Assembly (NCBI GenBank): GCA_014526335.1
Contig: JACTAT010000303.1
Location: 206,224-270,223 of the forward strand
Direction: 5' to 3'
DNA: 64,000 nt
From: Chrysaora quinquecirrha
Taxonomy: Eukaryota > Cnidaria > Scyphozoa > Semaeostomeae > Pelagiidae
The position numbers were made by a program, and so were the translations under genes. Below the pieces are notes generated by a model, which made no database searches, had not been told where the DNA came from, and was given only the letters and a program-made list of their open reading frames with translations. Shown piece after piece: positions 37,501 through 49,500 of this stretch (within the stretch, counting starts at the first letter, position 1; each line of letters opens with the position of its first letter).

Positions 37501-40500
37501 TGGTATGGTATGGTATGGTATGGTATGGTATGGTATGGTATGATATGGTATGGTATGGTATGGTATGGTATGGTATGGTATGGTATGGTATGGTATGGTA
37601 TGGTATGGTATGGTATGGTATGGTATGGTATGGTATGGTATGGTATGGTATGGTATGGTATGGTATGGTATGGTATGGTATGGTATGGTATGGTATGGCA
37701 TGGCATGGCATGGTATGGTATGGTATGGTATGGTATGGTATGGTATGGTATGGTATGGTATGGTATGGTATGGTATGGTATGGTATGGTGTGGTATGGTA
37801 TGGTATGGTATGGTATGGTATGGTATGGTATGGTATGGTACGGGTTGGTATGGGATGGTATCGTGATAAGGTGACGTCATAGGGTCCGATTCAGAATTTG
37901 GACTGCCCTACATGAATGATGAAGGCTCGTTTCTTTTCAACGTTCAAAATTTTCTCATTTTGCCCAACAAATATAATGCCTCGTGATATTATGTCTATTT
38001 TGGGAGTTTTGATTTCGGAAATGCACAAATAATCGGAAATGCAGTAATACACGCTAAAGTTCTCATTGATTGGACTCAAGAATTATGATATTTAATTCAA
38101 AACTATATATTGTGTTTTAGTTTACTGCTCAGCTACAACATCTACTGTTGCTGATCAATTAATCTCATGGCCAAGGACCGCTAGTAACACTTCATTTCTG
38201 GTAAAGTGTGCTCATGTTTACCATCGATGGAAAGGTTGTTTGGTTACATATTCCATACTTTATTTTTTACCTGTCTGCTTAAAGCATTTTCGTTTCATTA
38301 TCTTTGTCTCTATATAGCAGCCTTGATTTCTTTCAGAATTCCTTTTACGAGATTGTCTTCAATTGATCTTTTTATCAGGTATATTTGTAAAATCTTGTGA
38401 GCGAAAATTCGGACAAAGATCGACACTTTTGAAAGGAACATACTGTAACTGCAGGGATCCATGGGTTTTTCGTTTCAACATTTCTGTAAGTTTCAAAGTT
38501 TTACCCTTGTTTCTATGTCTTATAATTTGGAATTTTTCTTGCAATTTTGAATTTCGCCGAGTCCTTTTGATTCGAGTGAATAATTGCTTTTTGCCCCTTG
38601 TTAGAGCATTGGCCATTTAAGATCAGAAATGATGGTGACGGCAAAGAAATTGGTGAAAAATATTACCACTACTGTCAGAGCTTCACAATTCTTTGAAGGC
38701 GTGAGGAATATTTCGGCTGCTGCAATCAGTATGAATTATACTGACACTAAATTCTGGAAGGTTAGTGAAGTTGTAGTGAAATCTAACCTCAATTTTAGGC
38801 CCTCTCTTTGTTTACTACTCAAATCTCATTCATTCTACATTTTTCCTCTTTCCTCATTCAGGCATTACATCATCTCTGTTATCCAGCTAGTATTGACGTC
38901 ATATTACCTACTTCTCGTAATTTATGCATATTTCCACCTATTTAATGTTATCCTACGCAGCCCGGCTTTTTCCTCTTTACGTTAGAATCTTATTTGCATT
39001 TACGTCAATTTATTTCCTTGTTTTACTTTATATAGTTGTAAATAGTTAGAAATTAATCAGTTCAGATTAGTTCAGAAAATTATGGAAAACGCATAACATC
39101 TCTTTTCTGACTCCGTGTCTTCGGCACGTAAAAACGCATCAAGAAAACAGTTTCGTTGGATCGCTCTTGGAAGTTGGGGATACTGTAACTAAACACGCAG
39201 CAAATTTTAGGAATCAGCTACACACATCAATATTTCCTAAAAAGTTAACAAGGTTTTTAAAATTATACCCTTATGTTCAAAAAGCATTGCACCACTTTTT
39301 TCAAAATGGCTGCTAAGACGCGGGTAAAGCAGGAAGTTTTCATAACAAAGACGATAGGGCAGAGGAGCCCCATAGCTGAAACTTTTACAGTTAGAAGTTT
39401 CAGAGAGAATTGCATTCAAAATGTCACTGCCTTCGGAAGTTTTAGAAAAATCTCTTTCAACTGGTGTGAAATTTTACGATAAAGTGGTAGGTTGACTTTT
39501 AGAAACATTTTTGAGGTATTTTATAATTGTGAAGGCATTGTGCATAGAGCATATCAGCGTCACACTTCGCGAAACAGTAGTTTTGCTGTATTTTGTAGTA
39601 CAGACGTCAAAATTTTCATATCGGAGCAGTTAAACACGTTGATAAAAATATGAAAAATTCTCTAACATTTGAAAGACGTCGAAGAATTTTCTGACCTTAA
39701 TTTTAATAACCAAAAGTATATTAAATGCCATTGGGACCATGTTACTGCAATAACTGTCGAACCTAAGTGCACTCATCTGCTTTATTAAACCCTAGTACTG
39801 CAGTGGTAGACTTATGACACGTTGTTGTTGTTGATCGAAAGCTGCTGAAACTTGGACTCATTGCTTTTGAGTGCAAAAAAGCGGCAAAAATTGGCGGAGC
39901 CAATTTGTTCGCAACTTCTCACTTGCTGTATTTCTATTGGTTTATTAATTTCCTCCGACTTTTATTTGGAGACGATTTTTTCTCAGGTCGAACGACAGGA
40001 TAAAATCTGACCAATCTAACCAATCAGTGAGCCGCAAAGCGAAATGGCAAATACGACTTTGATAAAAACATTCAAATTTTGAACATTGTACGGATATTGG
40101 TCTCAGTGTAGCGAATTGCTGCTGTTATTGGTCTAGATTTATGAGAGGATATGAGCAATGTGTAATAAGTCTACCACTGAAGTCTAAGCTATGCTCAAAT
40201 CACCTGAGGATCCAAACTCATTGCTGGCAATTAAATTTAGCAACTATGAAAGTCTTCAAAAAATTCTAACATAAAAGTAATCGAACCTTGCTTTTTTTGA
40301 ATGACATAACGTGAGGAACGATTCCTACCATTTGAATTTGAATAAAATTGTATGATTCTCATGTACAACCGTGTATTTCAGAAATATATTGCATACAGAT
40401 GCAACATTGGCTTGGCTATAGATTAGACTTCATTGAAAGGGGAGAATAATGAAATATAAAGAGGTCCACGTTTTCCGGTATCGCCCAAGTACATAAAGGA

Positions 40501-43500
40501 GGCGATGTACAGGATTTATTTTTCCCACAAATGTCACGGAAACAATGTCACGAGGATGATTTTTGACGTATTTGAGATATGAAAACAGACAGAAAAACTG
40601 CTGTTCTTTTATTTTAACGTTGCTAGAAAAGACACAGATAAGCAAAGAAAGTGTTTCTTCCTTTTCAGAGCATAGATAGCATTCTTCAACACGATGCACC
40701 CTGTGAAGAACAAGAAATAGCAAAGCAAGTAAGGCAATTAAAACGATACCTCCAAGATCATTTGATGCTTTAGAGTCAGTTCTGCAAATAACGTTGCAAT
40801 ACCTGCGTAGACTTGTTACCTGAGTCCCAGTTATCGCTTGTGAGCCCGAGGCTAACACTAAATTGAAATTGCTCAAACTGGTAGTTCTAGCGGGGTGTCG
40901 GGGTGGCAGAGGAGCGGGAACTAACGACTCAGGTAATAAGTCTAATACCTGCGCATGAAGGCCTTATGGTAATGGTTAAAAGTCATCGTGATACTGTAAT
41001 CCAGCGTAAAAAAATTGGTAAAACATTATTTTTTACTACCGTATTACCGTATCGGATATTTGTTAGGGCAACGCATCGGGAGGGATTCGTCTCCCACACT
41101 GGCAATGAGAAATTCGGTTTCTCTTTTATTCATTTTATAGGTTGGATCGAAAAATGTGGAATTAACCAAACCTTCGAGGAAGATCGTTTTTTTGGCGCTC
41201 AATTTCTTGAACTTTTTGCGCCAAAATTTTGTTCAGCGCAACACTTTATGTTATTCAAACACATTTCTTGGATTGAGTAAAACACTTGATTGATACACGG
41301 AGTTAATAGAACTGAGTGAATACTCTCTTTTACAAGTTTGTTTTTCCAGTTCTTATCCTAATCAATCACTGCTATAGTATCCCAATCCATCTGCTGTTTT
41401 TTCGTCAAACAATGGGTTCCAGTCTCTTTTTTCGATTTTCCTACATACGATTTAGGCCCCGTTTACACTGTAGCGGATCACTTTTGGATCAGCTACAAAA
41501 ATTGTATCGGATAAGGCTCCCGTTTACACAGGAAAAGTGATCCTATACAATTTTTGTTCACCTATCCGTACACATTTTGTACCTGCTAGGAAAGAGGATC
41601 AATCTTGTACCTGTTCGGATCAAAAAATGATCCGCTACAGTGTAAACGCTTCTATCCGATACACGTTTTGATGCTTTGGTTTATTTATACCAAGCTTGAT
41701 TTTCGAGATCGTCAACGTTGCCATTTTGTCTTGAAAGCGGCTTTCTAAGTGTATGAAGGGCATAAAAAGTTTACCTGATATTATGTTTAGCAAAGATCGA
41801 CGGATTTTTTACTTGTCCCTCTGATTTGTGGGAGGTTGATAGGAAATCTAGGCTCCTCTTTGTCAACCTCAGTATTCTGCCTAGGCTTCGAGATTTTTCT
41901 CGTGATCTTTCGTCTGCCATCTTGTCTATTTTCATTGGCCCTGGGGATGCTTTACATTTCTTTGCACTGGATTGCTTGTGATAGGTTTAGCTCTCTTGAA
42001 GAGAGAGGATATGACACTGCTCTTTACAAGTGATGCGACTTCGCATTCAGGTATTGCTCAGTGTGAGTGGGTTTTCTGTGCACTTATAGGCTTATATTTT
42101 TATTGGCGTTCCGTTGAATCTCAGTTTCAAAGAAGGTTAGTTGTCCTAGTGAACTTAGGCTAGTGAACCTCAATTTCACGTGCAGGGAACTGATGTGTTT
42201 ATAAAAATCTTCCATCTTGTCCCCCTTCATAATCGCGAACACATCATCTTCACATCTCTTGTATACTTTTCGTTTCTCGACAAATCAAGGGCGACAGATT
42301 CTTTTTCTTGCATTTTTATTTACTAATTTTTAATTTAGATTACTAATTGAAACCGTAACGACAGACATATATATTACCAAGATAAAATAAGAGAACTTTC
42401 TCTTACTTTATCTGGAGATTACTCATTATCTGTGACAAACTCTGTACAATATCCATTGACAGAGGCTTTTCCAAGTTGCGTAACCAAGCGCCTAAGATTA
42501 AAGGTGCAAAATGATACTGTAGGTGCAGGCTGATTCAATTTCAAATCATCTTTAGCCAATATAAAATGCCTATCCTCGGGATTGGGTGCGCCCTCCCTTG
42601 GCTACGCAGCTGGTTTTTTCTCTTCCTCTTTGCGATTGCAGATGGAGCAGCTAAGACGTTCTCTACCTGGATATGACAATTCGAGCAAGGAAAGGACAGA
42701 GTAGGTTAACACATTCATTCTTTTATTCATTCTTTCACTTGTACACAAAAGAGCCTGATGTTATAAATTTTTTTTTATAATTTTATGTATATACTTTATA
42801 GTTATATTATATTTTTCCGTGCAGACGGAAAAACTTCATTTCTATACCATCTTTTATTGATTTATATTTACTCTTAAGCTTCCTTCTTTGATTTCTCATA
42901 AAGGTTGTTCTTTTAACAAATTACTTTGGTTAACACTAAATGCATTTTGTCTAAATCAAAGGATTGTGGAGATTACAATGATTTTGGAGCAATAATATTT
43001 CTGTATTAGATCTAAGAAAATTCGGAATTACTCACTCAAAAAAATAAATTTGCTCAAAAAGACCCCAAGGGTTTTTCAACAGAGTACATATATCGAACCT
43101 CTAAAGGTGCTACGAAAAACCTTTCAAATGGTTCTTCAAACATCCTTATCATGGGTTTTTCAAAAACTCTCATAAAGGGTTTTTAGGAAAACCCTGAGGG
43201 TTTTTTGAAGCACTTTTTTTAGGGGTTCGATATATGCACTCAGGGTTTTTACCAAAAACCCTATGAAAAGGATTTTCAGAGCACTTTCAGGGATTTATAT
43301 CGCACCTTTAGGGGTCGTTAAAACACAATGCCAATTCAGCTTCTCTTTCCGATTGGTGCATTCCGAGCCGCATCTGGGTATAAATTCCGCCTTAGTTCAT
43401 TGTTTCGGTCTGTTTCTGACGTTCATACTCCGAGGAGTGTCTGAGGAGAAAAGCTTTTAAGTATCCTCGAAAATGTTCCCGCTGTTTATCGCAATTTTAA

Positions 43501-46500
43501 ATAAATTTTATTGATCTTCCCGCTGTATCCGGCCAGCTGATTGGTGTTTGAAATACAATGCCAATTAATTCAGCTTCTCTTTCCGATTAGAGCATTTTGA
43601 GCCGCCCCAGGGTTGTAAATTCCGCCTTAGTTCATTGTTTCGGTCTGTTTCTGACGTTCATACTACGAGGAGTGCTAGACGAATAAAGCTTTTAAGTATG
43701 CCCGAAAATCTTCCGCTGTTTGTCGCAATTCTAAAAGTTTGTACTGCTCAAAAAATTAATTTTCTGAGATTTCCCAACCTTCTAAAACTAGATAACCACT
43801 TGAACGAGTTTTATCCATTCACTCGAGTTCGACCGACATCAGTCAAGTGGTATATGCTCTCAAAATTTTTCCTGCTACTGCTCTTTGCCCATTTGGAAAT
43901 CGTTATGTATTCAATATTAATATTATTCATATAAATTATATATTAATTCGAATTAGCACACCTTAATATAAGTTACATTACCTGGAGAACGGATACCTAG
44001 GTTAGGTTTCATTGACTGAAATTCTTAACTATCCAAACTCTTTTGAAGAATTTTAATTTTATTTTTTTAGATCAGCTCCCCACTTGAGTGCGCAAATAGC
44101 TTCTTATCAAGATGTACTAATCTCAGAAAAAAGAGTTCTTGAGGTATGTTACTCGCAGCATTTAAGCACGGCGTAAATGTGGTTTAACGGAGAAAGCGGA
44201 GCCTCGTTTTCACCCTTCAGCCTCTATCCTATACCCCTTCAGATGGAACGCCTTCCACGACATGGCCCTCCTGCCCGTCAGTCGATTACTGCCTTCGTTG
44301 AAATAAGTTAGTGTTTTTAATCTGGGTAATAAAAGCAGATCTCTTAGGTAAGTCGCAAACCGGACGAACTTATGTCCCTTAGGGACTGGAAGAAATGGAG
44401 CCTTCCTTTTCTACGAAATAAAGCAGAACACTACCATTTGTCGACTTCCGGCAAGAAAGAAGCTATTGCAAAAAGGCTGTTTGATTATTGTCAACATGGG
44501 GAAGCAGGCCCTTCATCCCTACCGACGAACGTTGAAGAACCAAGCCAACCATCAACAAGCCAAGCAACAGAAGTCATGCAGCCAAGCAATATTATCATGC
44601 TGAACCGAGAAAAGTTCGCTCCTTGCAGCGGCAGCCTATCCAAAGGTAGCAAATCTCGGGGCCAGAACCCACAGCAATCCAGCAACTCTCACCTGCTTCA
44701 TCAATCATGGCTTCAAATCAGTATGAAAGAGAAAGGAGACGAGAAGCTAGTACAAGTAAGAACCCAGTCCTCCCTATGCCAACTCTGGAAGAACCAGGTA
44801 TGAACTTGCTTCAAGATAATTCATACTCTAAAGCTAAGAAGCTCCCTCAATTTCCGGCAAAAATCCATAAAGCCTTCCAAGCCAAAGACCAAAGAGTATG
44901 TTGATTTCAACAACCGTCTTCCGCAGTCTCTCTATGACATCGCGCAGCAGCAATCAACATTTTACCTGCGACTAAATGAAGATAGCCCCAATACCAATAC
45001 GTTAGCATTAGTGTCAAAAAAGAAAAAAGCCAAAATAACAAATTTTCTAGGGTGGCTAGATGCTTTATCAGGGGTATGACTTATTATCATCCTCATCTCG
45101 CCCAACAATTGTTATCTTATCAAGAAACAATCTGCAATATGAACAAAGCCTATCCTTTCGACACCTGGCTCCGTTTCGATATTGCTTTTCGTATGAAAAC
45201 AACGATCACAGGACTTCCCTGGGATCGTCACGATGAGTATGTTTTCGATAAATTTGTCCGTTGCCCCTCAGCCGCCACATCTTCACCAGCGCAATTTCAA
45301 AGTGGCTCTAGTTTTCGTCCACAGCAGCCCTTTCGTGCCCCTTCTAGCAACGAACCTTGTAGGTTCTTCAAACAAAATCGTTGTCGAGATCCGAGTTGCA
45401 AATTCCAACACAAGTGCAGCAACACTGGCTGTGGAGGAGCTCACCCAAAGATTTATGGTCAAGGAGCTAGTAAATAATTTCTGCGACTTGCCTTCACTTA
45501 TTTCTACTCCAATTAACATTTTTAGATTACAAGAAGAACTTATTGACTTTCCAGACTTATCTTTTCGCTCTGAGTTATGAAATAGTTTAAAGAATGGCTT
45601 TAAAATAAGCTACTCCCAGGTCCGTCCCGACAAAATTTTTCAAGGGGGGGGTGTGATCAGAATCCAGTAAAGTGTTCAACCTTCCTCCAGACACAAATAC
45701 CCCTAGCTGGAAACCTTCCTCACTAAACAATGAAAAATAGGCGTGCTTTGGGTGTGTCAAAAATATTTTCTAGTGTTCTAATGGACCTTCCTCCGGTCAT
45801 GACCGTGTGACCGTAACTTTTTCCTGACTCTGGGTGTGATCGTCTCGATTTGCCGACTAGAGTCGAACTGAAAATGTCTTTTTAAGCGTCATCAAATCGG
45901 CTTACGAGGGTGCTTAAATTTTGATGGGCGCGAGTAAGACGAGCATTGTGGTAGAACATGCGCCAAGGGGCATGCCACTGGGAGGGTCCGGGGGAATGCT
46001 CCCCCGAAAATTTTGGAAAAAACCTGAAGCTAAAATCGCTCTAACGGCCCTTTTGGAACTCTTAAAACGCAATTTCCTTGAAACTCTATCGTGGAATTCG
46101 TACGGAATTTTTATGGTCTTTGAGTGGCACAAAACTTCAGAATTGTGCTAAAAACCGAAACATCTTTGAACATCTGAATTCTAAACGAATCCAAAAGATT
46201 GACAAGAAGTACTGCTTGCAATAGAGTCGAATTGATATTACATTGCAGTACAATGAATACATCTATACATTTGTTGCTCTGGTGCATCGTGGCCGGTGAA
46301 ACGTCAAAAATTGAAAAAATATGGCACATTCTGGAAAATTTTGATTGTATAACTTCGTTGATCGGCCCTCCTTTGTCAAGCAAAGATGCTCCATGCTTTT
46401 GCAGTAGTTCTGTTTTATTTCCCATTGTTTTTTACTTAGCCATTACTCTTTATAAATGATTCATGAATGCATAAAAGAGTGATTTCGCCGACCGAAACTA

Positions 46501-49500
46501 CCGATTTCCCGACTGGTCCTTTTTCCAGGGGGGGGGGGTGTCGCACCCCCAACACCCCAATGTAGGGACGGCCCTGGCTACTCCGGCCCAGAATTTACAA
46601 GCGTGTCTAAAAACCTACAGTCAGCCACTACAAACCCAGAAGCCGTTGCTGAGTGCTTGTTGTCTGAACTTAAAGTGGGCCGAACAGCCGGTCCTTTTGA
46701 TGTATTACCACTTCCTAATTTCCGAGTTTTACCTTTGGGTAACGCCAAGAAGACTCTGGCAAATTTCGCATGATTACAGACCTTTCATTACCCCGCGGTC
46801 GGTCTGTGAATGAATTTATCGACGACATAGAGGCGTCAGTAGAACTTAACAGTTTTGATTCAGCAGTAAATATGATTGCTTCTCTCGGTGAACAATCTTT
46901 GATGGCTAAATTGGACATAAAAAGCGCATTCAGGATTTGCCCTGCACATCCAGATGAGTCTCCTCGGTTATTCTTTCCTCGGGAAATACTTCATTGATCT
47001 TTTCTGGCCCTTCGGTCTGCGCTCTTCCCTCAATCGTTTTTCACAACTCACAGACGGCATACCGTAAAAGCCAGAACCTAGAACATGAGACCCCTGAAAC
47101 CTTTAGGACCATTAAGTACTGACATCAAAAAGGACCCTTAAAACCAGAGGGTATTCGCCTTCTAAGAACAATTGAAGATCGCAGTAGGCTGTCAGTCCGG
47201 GTTTTCTTAGTAGTGGTACTTTCGCTATAAAGGTAAAGGTAATGGTCATGGCTTTTATGTAGGGCCGTTATCTATCGCTGGACATATTCAGCAGCGCTTT
47301 ACAACTATTTACCCTCTTACATCAGGCCAGTTTTTTTCATTTTCCCTTTTTTTTCTATACTCCCTGGGGAGTATATATCGACTCGCTTGCAGCCATACAG
47401 TCGGTGCTATGAGGGTTTAAAGGCCTTCATCAGTAAGGTACCAATTTTACACCTTGGTGCGGTGTCAGAGAGAGCAAGGTTTTTACACCTTGTAAATTTG
47501 TGCTCCCTAGCCTGGATTTGAACCACAGACCTTGAGCGCAAGTGCTAACCACTACGCTACGCTGCTATTTGGGCGCCTGCCTTCTCTTGCGTCTATCATG
47601 AGTCAATAAATTTTATTAATCAATCTTTGTTGTTTGAATAGCTAACTGTCGGCCCAAATAAAAACATTTGAGATAATATCAAGGTGTGCAGCACCCCACA
47701 AAGTCTTGTTTTGGTCTGGTTTGCTTTTGAGAAAATCCTGATTTTGAAACAAAAAGTTTTGAAACAGTTTTTGGAAACTTGCTTTGTTCTTTTGTGAAAA
47801 TTTCATAAATCTTGTCCATTTCTGCATTGCAGCATCGTACCTCTACTTTACGTTGAAAATTCACGATACCTATGTTTCGCATAAATTTTCTTGCGCATTT
47901 CAAGAAATCGAGCAGAGAGGCGATTCAGTCCTTGAAAATCTCGTACACCCTTGCTGGGAAAGCTATCGTTTCCACTAAAATCCTTTGGAAATCCTGTTGT
48001 CTTAGTAAAAATCTCGTACATCTTTTTGAAATATGAAAATCCCTCGAATCGAACGACATATGTTCTTGATTTGACAAATAAAAACATGGAGCTTCTTGCG
48101 AAAGTCACCCGAAAGTCAATAGTACCCTCACCCTCAAGTTTTCTATTGGCTCTTTTCTCGCTGTGCTGTCCACAAAAACATAACAAACCGCGTCAAATCC
48201 CTTCAAATCAAGCCAATTTTCGACATGTGCTCTGGCTCTAATCATGCTGTAATAAATAGAAGTCAACAGCAAATCTCTTCTCTCAAAACTTATTTTGTTT
48301 CGGTCGCTACATGAAAATTGTTTTAGCCAAACAAGAAATCCCAAGAAATGTCGTCGCTGCAATAAAGGCAAATAAAGGGAAATTGATAGAAATTGAAACT
48401 GAAACACCTGAAGGCAGACAGCCAAAAAGAGCGCTAAAATAACAGACATCTATCGAAGTGTAAAAATTGCATTGGGCCATAGCTCTAAGACAGTGAGGTA
48501 TTCAAACAACAAAAATTAAATAATAAAAAGTATTGACTACTGAGAGACGTAAGAAAAGGCAGGCGCCCAAACAGCGGAAGTACCACTACTAAGAAAAACC
48601 GGACGGACAGCCAACTGGGATCTTCTATTGCTCTTAGAAGGCGAATACCCTGTGATGTTAACGGTCCTTTTTGATGTCAGTACGTAATCAATTTCAATTT
48701 CAATTTCAATTTTCAATTTTATATTAATGACTTGAAACTAAAAAGTTACGTCGTCATATAAAGAAAAAAACGTAGCAAAAAAGTACGATTTAAGAATAAT
48801 TAAAAAAAAACAAAAAAAACAACAACGAACAGCAAATTAGCGAACTAGGGTAACGAGTTGGGACATTGACCAAACTGCACTGGATTCAGGTTACTTTTGA
48901 ACGAAGGTTAAATGCGTCTCTTATAAATTTAGCCACCTCCAAAACTATTTCCTTCTTTTCATTAGAAAGAATGAATATGAATTTTTGTTCCTGTGGCAAG
49001 TTATCGAAATATTTAGAGTCGATTCTCAAAAGGTCATATAGTTTTTCACGTAAGGTGTTGTACTTGACACATGATGTAAGAAAGTGGAGTTCGTCTTCAG
49101 TTTCTCCACTATCACATTGCAAGCAGATCCTAGATGTAGGAAGAATACCCTCTCTTCTGCCAGTCTCAATTCTCAGACTGTGGTCACTACATCTGAATTT
49201 TGCCATTGATTTTCTCAATGTTCTTTCCTTGATTTGTAAATAAGGCTCTGCTTTTATGCATTGTTTGAAATCACTATACGAACGCAGTTTATTACCTCCT
49301 TTTTGGGATGTTCCAATTGGAGATTTTACCGTATCGGACCAAAAGCTATCATAGCTTCTTTTAAGGATTCTAATTATCAGAGACTTGAAACGACTTTTCT
49401 TTGTCCTTCTAAGCCTTTCAAGATCATAGTCAAGTCCAAAAGTTTTAAGTAATTGGCAAGTGGACGATACCCAGCTAAATTTTTTGTTTTGGCAAAGGTT

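Larger units (their letters stand above)
38761..44371. other. Intron 9 of gene 2, left part
   Basis: Holds two MITEs, a foldback repeat and module copies A and B. Two longer open frames, 40430-40876 (-, one hydrophobic stretch GIVLIALLALLFLVLH) and 40903-41280 (+), have no recognised relatives; I do not call them genes. Confidence 0.4.

Noticed and set aside
37322..37882. Several long open frames reading MVWYG or YHTIP repeats on both strands
   Set aside because: Produced by the period-5 (TGGTA)n array, which has no stop in any frame; not genes.
39273..39482. Small open frame starting MFKKHCTTFFKMAAKTRV
   Set aside because: No support from splice sites or known families.
40430..40876. 148-codon open frame on the - strand with a hydrophobic stretch
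   Set aside because: No recognisable family or splice context; open length is possible by chance in intronic DNA.
40903..41280. 125-codon open frame on the + strand
   Set aside because: No conserved motif; composition unlike the receptor exons.
44067..44144. Exon-like segment with good acceptor and donor gtatgt between exons 9 and 10 of gene 2
   Set aside because: In the phase required after exon 9 it contains a stop; in the open frame its phases do not fit both neighbours.
47510..47573. tRNA gene on the - strand (box A and box B present)
   Set aside because: Head of a SINE: it continues into a 345-bp body with a tail and has a target duplication; no proper acceptor stem was seen.
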